Assembly: GCA_040776805.1 (NCBI GenBank)
Contig: JAXGZS010000001.1
Coordinates: 248,001-312,000, forward strand
DNA length: 64,000 nucleotides
Direction of reading: 5' to 3'
Source: UBA7702 sp040776805
GTDB taxonomy: Bacteria > Bacillota > Dehalobacteriia > UBA7702
Position numbers and translations under genes: made by a program. Below, piece after piece: positions 61,567 to 64,000 of the stretch. Under the pieces are notes generated by a model. That model searched no databases. It worked only from the letters and a program-made list of their open reading frames with translations, and was not told where the DNA came from. Each line of letters starts with the position of its first letter. The stretch's first letter is position 1.

Positions 61567-61688
61567 TGTCTCTACCTCGCGTCGGAGTTTGCCGACGCCA
61601 CTATAATATTAAAAATAGTTTAAGCGATTTTGTGAAGCCTGTCAAATCAAGGCGATGATCTTTGACACAAATATCCCTTCTTTGTGCA

Positions 61689-61842
61689 TTGACATATGCA
61701 AAAAAAGCGGTTATAATCTCATACATGGTTAACGGTGATAACCAGGAGTGGGACCTCTTTTCGGAGAAGTCGGCCGCCCCCGGTGAGAGCCGGTAAGACC
61801 CGATAATACTCAAAAAATTGAATGATACAGGAGGATTTTATA
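61689..61842 (+). promoter_or_regulatory. Promoter and structured leader of the fab operon
   Basis: TTGACA (61689-61694) and TATAAT (61712-61717), 17 bases apart, start a leader of about 120 bases. It has ggttaacggtgataacc (61725-61741), a gacctctttt/gagaagtc stem, and a ccggtgagagccgg stem. No terminator follows. Class unknown. Confidence 0.6.
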
Positions 61843-62070
61843 ATGAATATTTTTGAAGCCATTGCGGCGCTGATTGCGGAAAGAAACGATTGCGAGGTTT
61901 CCGAAATCAAGCCGGAAAGCAGTTTTGCCGATTTGGGCATCGATTCCCTGGATACTGTGGAAATGCTGATGAATCTCGAAGACAAAATCGGCCACGAAAT
62001 CGAGTTGGAAGAAAAAGTGGAAACCGTGGGTGAACTCGCCCGCTACATCGAAGAAAAATACATGGGTTAA
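61843..62070 (+). CDS. acpP: Acyl carrier protein
   Basis: The 75-residue acidic four-helix protein has the phosphopantetheine attachment site GIDSLDTVEMLMN (Ser near residue 37). It carries growing fatty-acyl chains between FabD, FabK and FabG, which are encoded directly downstream. ATG 61843 follows aggagg. The last codons are close to the fabK start. Confidence 0.95.
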   Translation: MNIFEAIAALIAERNDCEVSEIKPESSFADLGIDSLDTVEMLMNLEDKIGHEIELEEKVETVGELARYIEEKYMG

Positions 62071-62074
62071 GCGT

Positions 62075-63019
62075 ATGATTCGATCAAGGCTTTGTGATTT
62101 AATCCATATCGAATATCCTCTGTTCCAAGGAGCCATGGCCTGGATTTCCGACGGTCGGCTGGCCGCGGCAGCGAGCAACGGTGGCGGCCTTGGGATCATT
62201 GCCGGTGGCAATGCCCCCGGCGATTACGTGCGGGAGCAGATAAAAATCGCCGCGGCTGCCACCGACAAACCCTTTGGCGTCAACATCATGTTGATGAGCC
62301 CCTTTGCCGCCGAGGTGGCAAAAGTCGCCGCCGAGGAAAAGGTCGCGGTGGTCACCACCGGCGCCGGCAACCCCGGCAAGTACATGGATCTGTGGCACGC
62401 AGCCGGGATCAAAGTCATTCCCGTGGTCGCCTCGGTGGCTCACGCGAAATTGATGGCCCGGGCCGGCGCTGCCGCGCTGATCGGCGAAGGCTGTGAAAGC
62501 GGCGGTCACATTGGGGAACTGACCACGATGGCCTTGATTCCGCAGTTGGCCGACGCCACCGACCTGCCTATTTTGGCGGCTGGCGGCATCGCCGACGGCC
62601 GCGGCTTTGCCGCCGCGCTGATGTTGGGAGCCTGCGGCGTGCAGATGGGCACGCGGTTTTTAACGGCCCATGAATGTTCGATTCACAGGAATTATAAGGA
62701 TAAAATATTGGAAGCGGGAGACCGTGCCACGATGGTCACCGGCAGCCGTTTGGGTCATGCCGTGCGCAGCCTGAAAAACCAATTTTCCCGGGATTACCTG
62801 AAAGCGGAATATTCGGATATTTCCGATGCCGATTTGGAAAAAATGGCGGAGGGCGTTTTGAAAATCGCCGTCGTCGAGGGCGACGTGAAAAGAGGCTGTT
62901 TCCTGGCGGGGCAAATCGCCTCCCTCGTTCATAAAGAACAGCCCGCCGCGGAGATCATCTGTGAAGTGATCCGTGAAGCGGAGTCCCTTTTGAAAGGAGC
63001 CGCGCAATGGGTAAAATAG
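62075..63019 (+). CDS. fabK: Enoyl-ACP reductase II (FabK)
   Basis: A 314-residue FMN-binding TIM-barrel enzyme of the nitronate-monooxygenase superfamily that performs the last reduction of the elongation cycle. IEYPLFQGAMAWISDGRLAAAASNGGGLGIIAGG is the FMN/NADH start, followed by GEGCESGGHIGE and LAAGGIADGRGFAAALMLGACGVQMGTRFL. It replaces FabI. Its 3' end overlaps fabD by 13 bases, and it ends in TAG. Confidence 0.94.
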   Translation: MIRSRLCDLIHIEYPLFQGAMAWISDGRLAAAASNGGGLGIIAGGNAPGDYVREQIKIAAAATDKPFGVNIMLMSPFAAEVAKVAAEEKVAVVTTGAGNPGKYMDLWHAAGIKVIPVVASVAHAKLMARAGAAALIGEGCESGGHIGELTTMALIPQLADATDLPILAAGGIADGRGFAAALMLGACGVQMGTRFLTAHECSIHRNYKDKILEAGDRATMVTGSRLGHAVRSLKNQFSRDYLKAEYSDISDADLEKMAEGVLKIAVVEGDVKRGCFLAGQIASLVHKEQPAAEIICEVIREAESLLKGAAQWVK

Positions 63020-63924
63020 CCTTTGTTTTCCCCGGCCAAGGCGCTCAGTATTCCGGCATGGGCAAAGATCTCTATGATCATCTGCCTTGTGCCGCCGCGT
63101 CTTTTAAGGCCTTTGACGCCTTGCGGCCCCATACCTCAGACCAGTGCTTTTTCGGCAGTGAGGAGGAACTGACGGAAACGTCAAATACCCAGCCTTGCAT
63201 GTTTGCGGTGGAATGGGCGGCGGCGATGGCGCTGCGGGACGCGGGGATATCCTGCGATATGACGGCGGGGTTCTCCCTGGGTGAAATCGCGGCCTTAACC
63301 TATGCCGGCGTTGTCACGGCGGCGGAGGGTTTTCGCATCGTGACCGCCCGGGGAAAGCTGATGCAGTCCGCGGCGGAGGCGGTAAACAGCGGTATGATTG
63401 CCGTGCTGAAATTGGAACCAAAGATCGTGGAGGAACTGTGCTCCCATTATGAACACGTTTATCCCGTCAATTATAATTGTCCGGGCCAACTTGTGGTCGC
63501 CGGTTTAGAAGAAGAATTGTCTCTCTTTGCCAAAGAGGTCAAAGCCGGCGGCGGCAGGGGACTGCCCTTAAAGGTCAAAGGAGCCTTTCACACGCCTTTG
63601 ATGGAATCGGCCGCCGTGTCTTTTGCAGAGGTGTTGGACGCTTACGAAATGAAAGCAGCGGAAATCCCCCTCTATGCCAATTACAGCGGAGCGCGCTATG
63701 GCGACGATTACCGGGAGGGTCTATCAAAGCAGATCAGCCATGCGGTACGCTGGCAACAGTGCGTCGAGGCGATGATCGCCGCCGGCGCCGATACCTTTAT
63801 CGAACTGGGGCCGAAAACCACCCTTTGCGGTTTGATCAAAAAGATCAACGGTGATGTACGCACCCTCCACGTGGAAGATCACAAGAGTTTTCAGGAAACC
63901 TTAGCGGAGGTCAAATCATGCTGA
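63007..63924 (+). CDS. fabD: Malonyl-CoA:ACP transacylase
   Basis: The 305-residue serine acyltransferase. KIAFVFPGQGAQYSGMGKDLYD begins the fold. The nucleophile Ser is in GFSLGEIAAL, and the catalytic His in VKGAFHTPLME. It loads malonyl groups on ACP for chain extension. It overlaps fabK at its start and fabG at its end (ATGCTGA). Confidence 0.96.
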   Translation: MGKIAFVFPGQGAQYSGMGKDLYDHLPCAAASFKAFDALRPHTSDQCFFGSEEELTETSNTQPCMFAVEWAAAMALRDAGISCDMTAGFSLGEIAALTYAGVVTAAEGFRIVTARGKLMQSAAEAVNSGMIAVLKLEPKIVEELCSHYEHVYPVNYNCPGQLVVAGLEEELSLFAKEVKAGGGRGLPLKVKGAFHTPLMESAAVSFAEVLDAYEMKAAEIPLYANYSGARYGDDYREGLSKQISHAVRWQQCVEAMIAAGADTFIELGPKTTLCGLIKKINGDVRTLHVEDHKSFQETLAEVKSC

Positions 63925-64000
63925 ACGGAAAAACAGCCCTTGTCACCGGCGCTTCCCGCGGCATCGGCAAGGCGATTGCCCAAAAACTTGCCGCCCTTGG
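63918..64000 (+). CDS. fabG: 3-oxoacyl-ACP reductase, N-terminal fragment
   Basis: Only 27 codons are inside the window. LNGKTALVTGASRGIGKAIA is the Rossmann NADPH motif (TGxxxGIG) of short-chain dehydrogenases, and place after fabD makes FabG the clear choice. It overlaps the fabD stop by seven bases. Confidence 0.93.
   Translation, partial: MLNGKTALVTGASRGIGKAIAQKLAAL

Overview
The window looks like chromosome from an anaerobic, spore-forming Firmicute of clostridial type. The signs are a SpoIID homologue, a cotJABC spore-coat operon, S-layer-homology and sortase-anchored surface proteins, FabK-type fatty-acid synthesis, consistent sigma-A promoters, and two genes that make sense only if the host decodes UAG as pyrrolysine. 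Cobalamin chemistry dominates: three cobalamin riboswitches, two corrinoid carrier proteins, three MttB-family methyltransferases, two complete ethanolamine ammonia-lyases (EutBC), and an EutT adenosyltransferase.

Layout. 1-2.9 kb: end of the ATP synthase operon (atpD, atpC), a YwmB-like gene and spoIID. 2.9-5.5 kb: cobalamin riboswitch with a MerR/GyrI regulator, a lipoprotein hydrolase and a cold-shock gene. 5.9-11.2 kb: methylamine-type C1 module (corrinoid protein, GntR regulator, second corrinoid protein, MtbA-like methyltransferase, CobW GTPase, DUF1638 protein). 11.3-13.5 kb: a second riboswitch ahead of an AraC/GyrI regulator, a third orphan riboswitch, and a small homing-endonuclease-repeat gene. 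13.8-21.8 kb: a 565-aa secreted protein and a 2080-aa SLH surface protein with a DUF4430 domain. 21.9-25.2 kb: cotJCBA, a PHP phosphatase, and a PAS/AAA+ activator that lacks the sigma-54 contact motif. 25.3-36.0 kb: two pyrrolysine MttB genes, three choline/ethanolamine-kinase-like genes, a DMT permease, a winged-helix protein and a non-pyrrolysine MttB paralogue. 37.3-52.0 kb: a hybrid Eut/Pdu bacterial microcompartment (BMC) operon. 52.4-54.2 kb: a sortase substrate and its class B sortase. 54.4-64 kb: typA, a permease, a second eutBC pair, a lipoprotein, a TetR regulator and the start of a fab operon.

How the genes may work together (inference). The 25-52 kb block can be read as a route for methylated amino alcohols. 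A LicB-like permease and LicA-like kinases would take up or phosphorylate choline-type substrates. The MttB enzymes would move methyl groups to the corrinoid proteins and then through the MtbA-like enzyme to C1 metabolism. Ethanolamine left after demethylation would be split by EutBC inside the microcompartment to ammonia and acetaldehyde, then acetyl-CoA (EutE) and acetyl phosphate (PduL). No choline TMA-lyase (cutCD), eutH, eutG, eutVW or pyl genes are visible here. The trimethylamine interpretation of the MttB genes remains the default.

Non-coding highlights are an interspersed repeat that twice sits between two near-copies of a local terminator hairpin, a four-hairpin leader before the permease, competing inverted repeats before the microcompartment operon, and sparse use of TAG as a stop codon.
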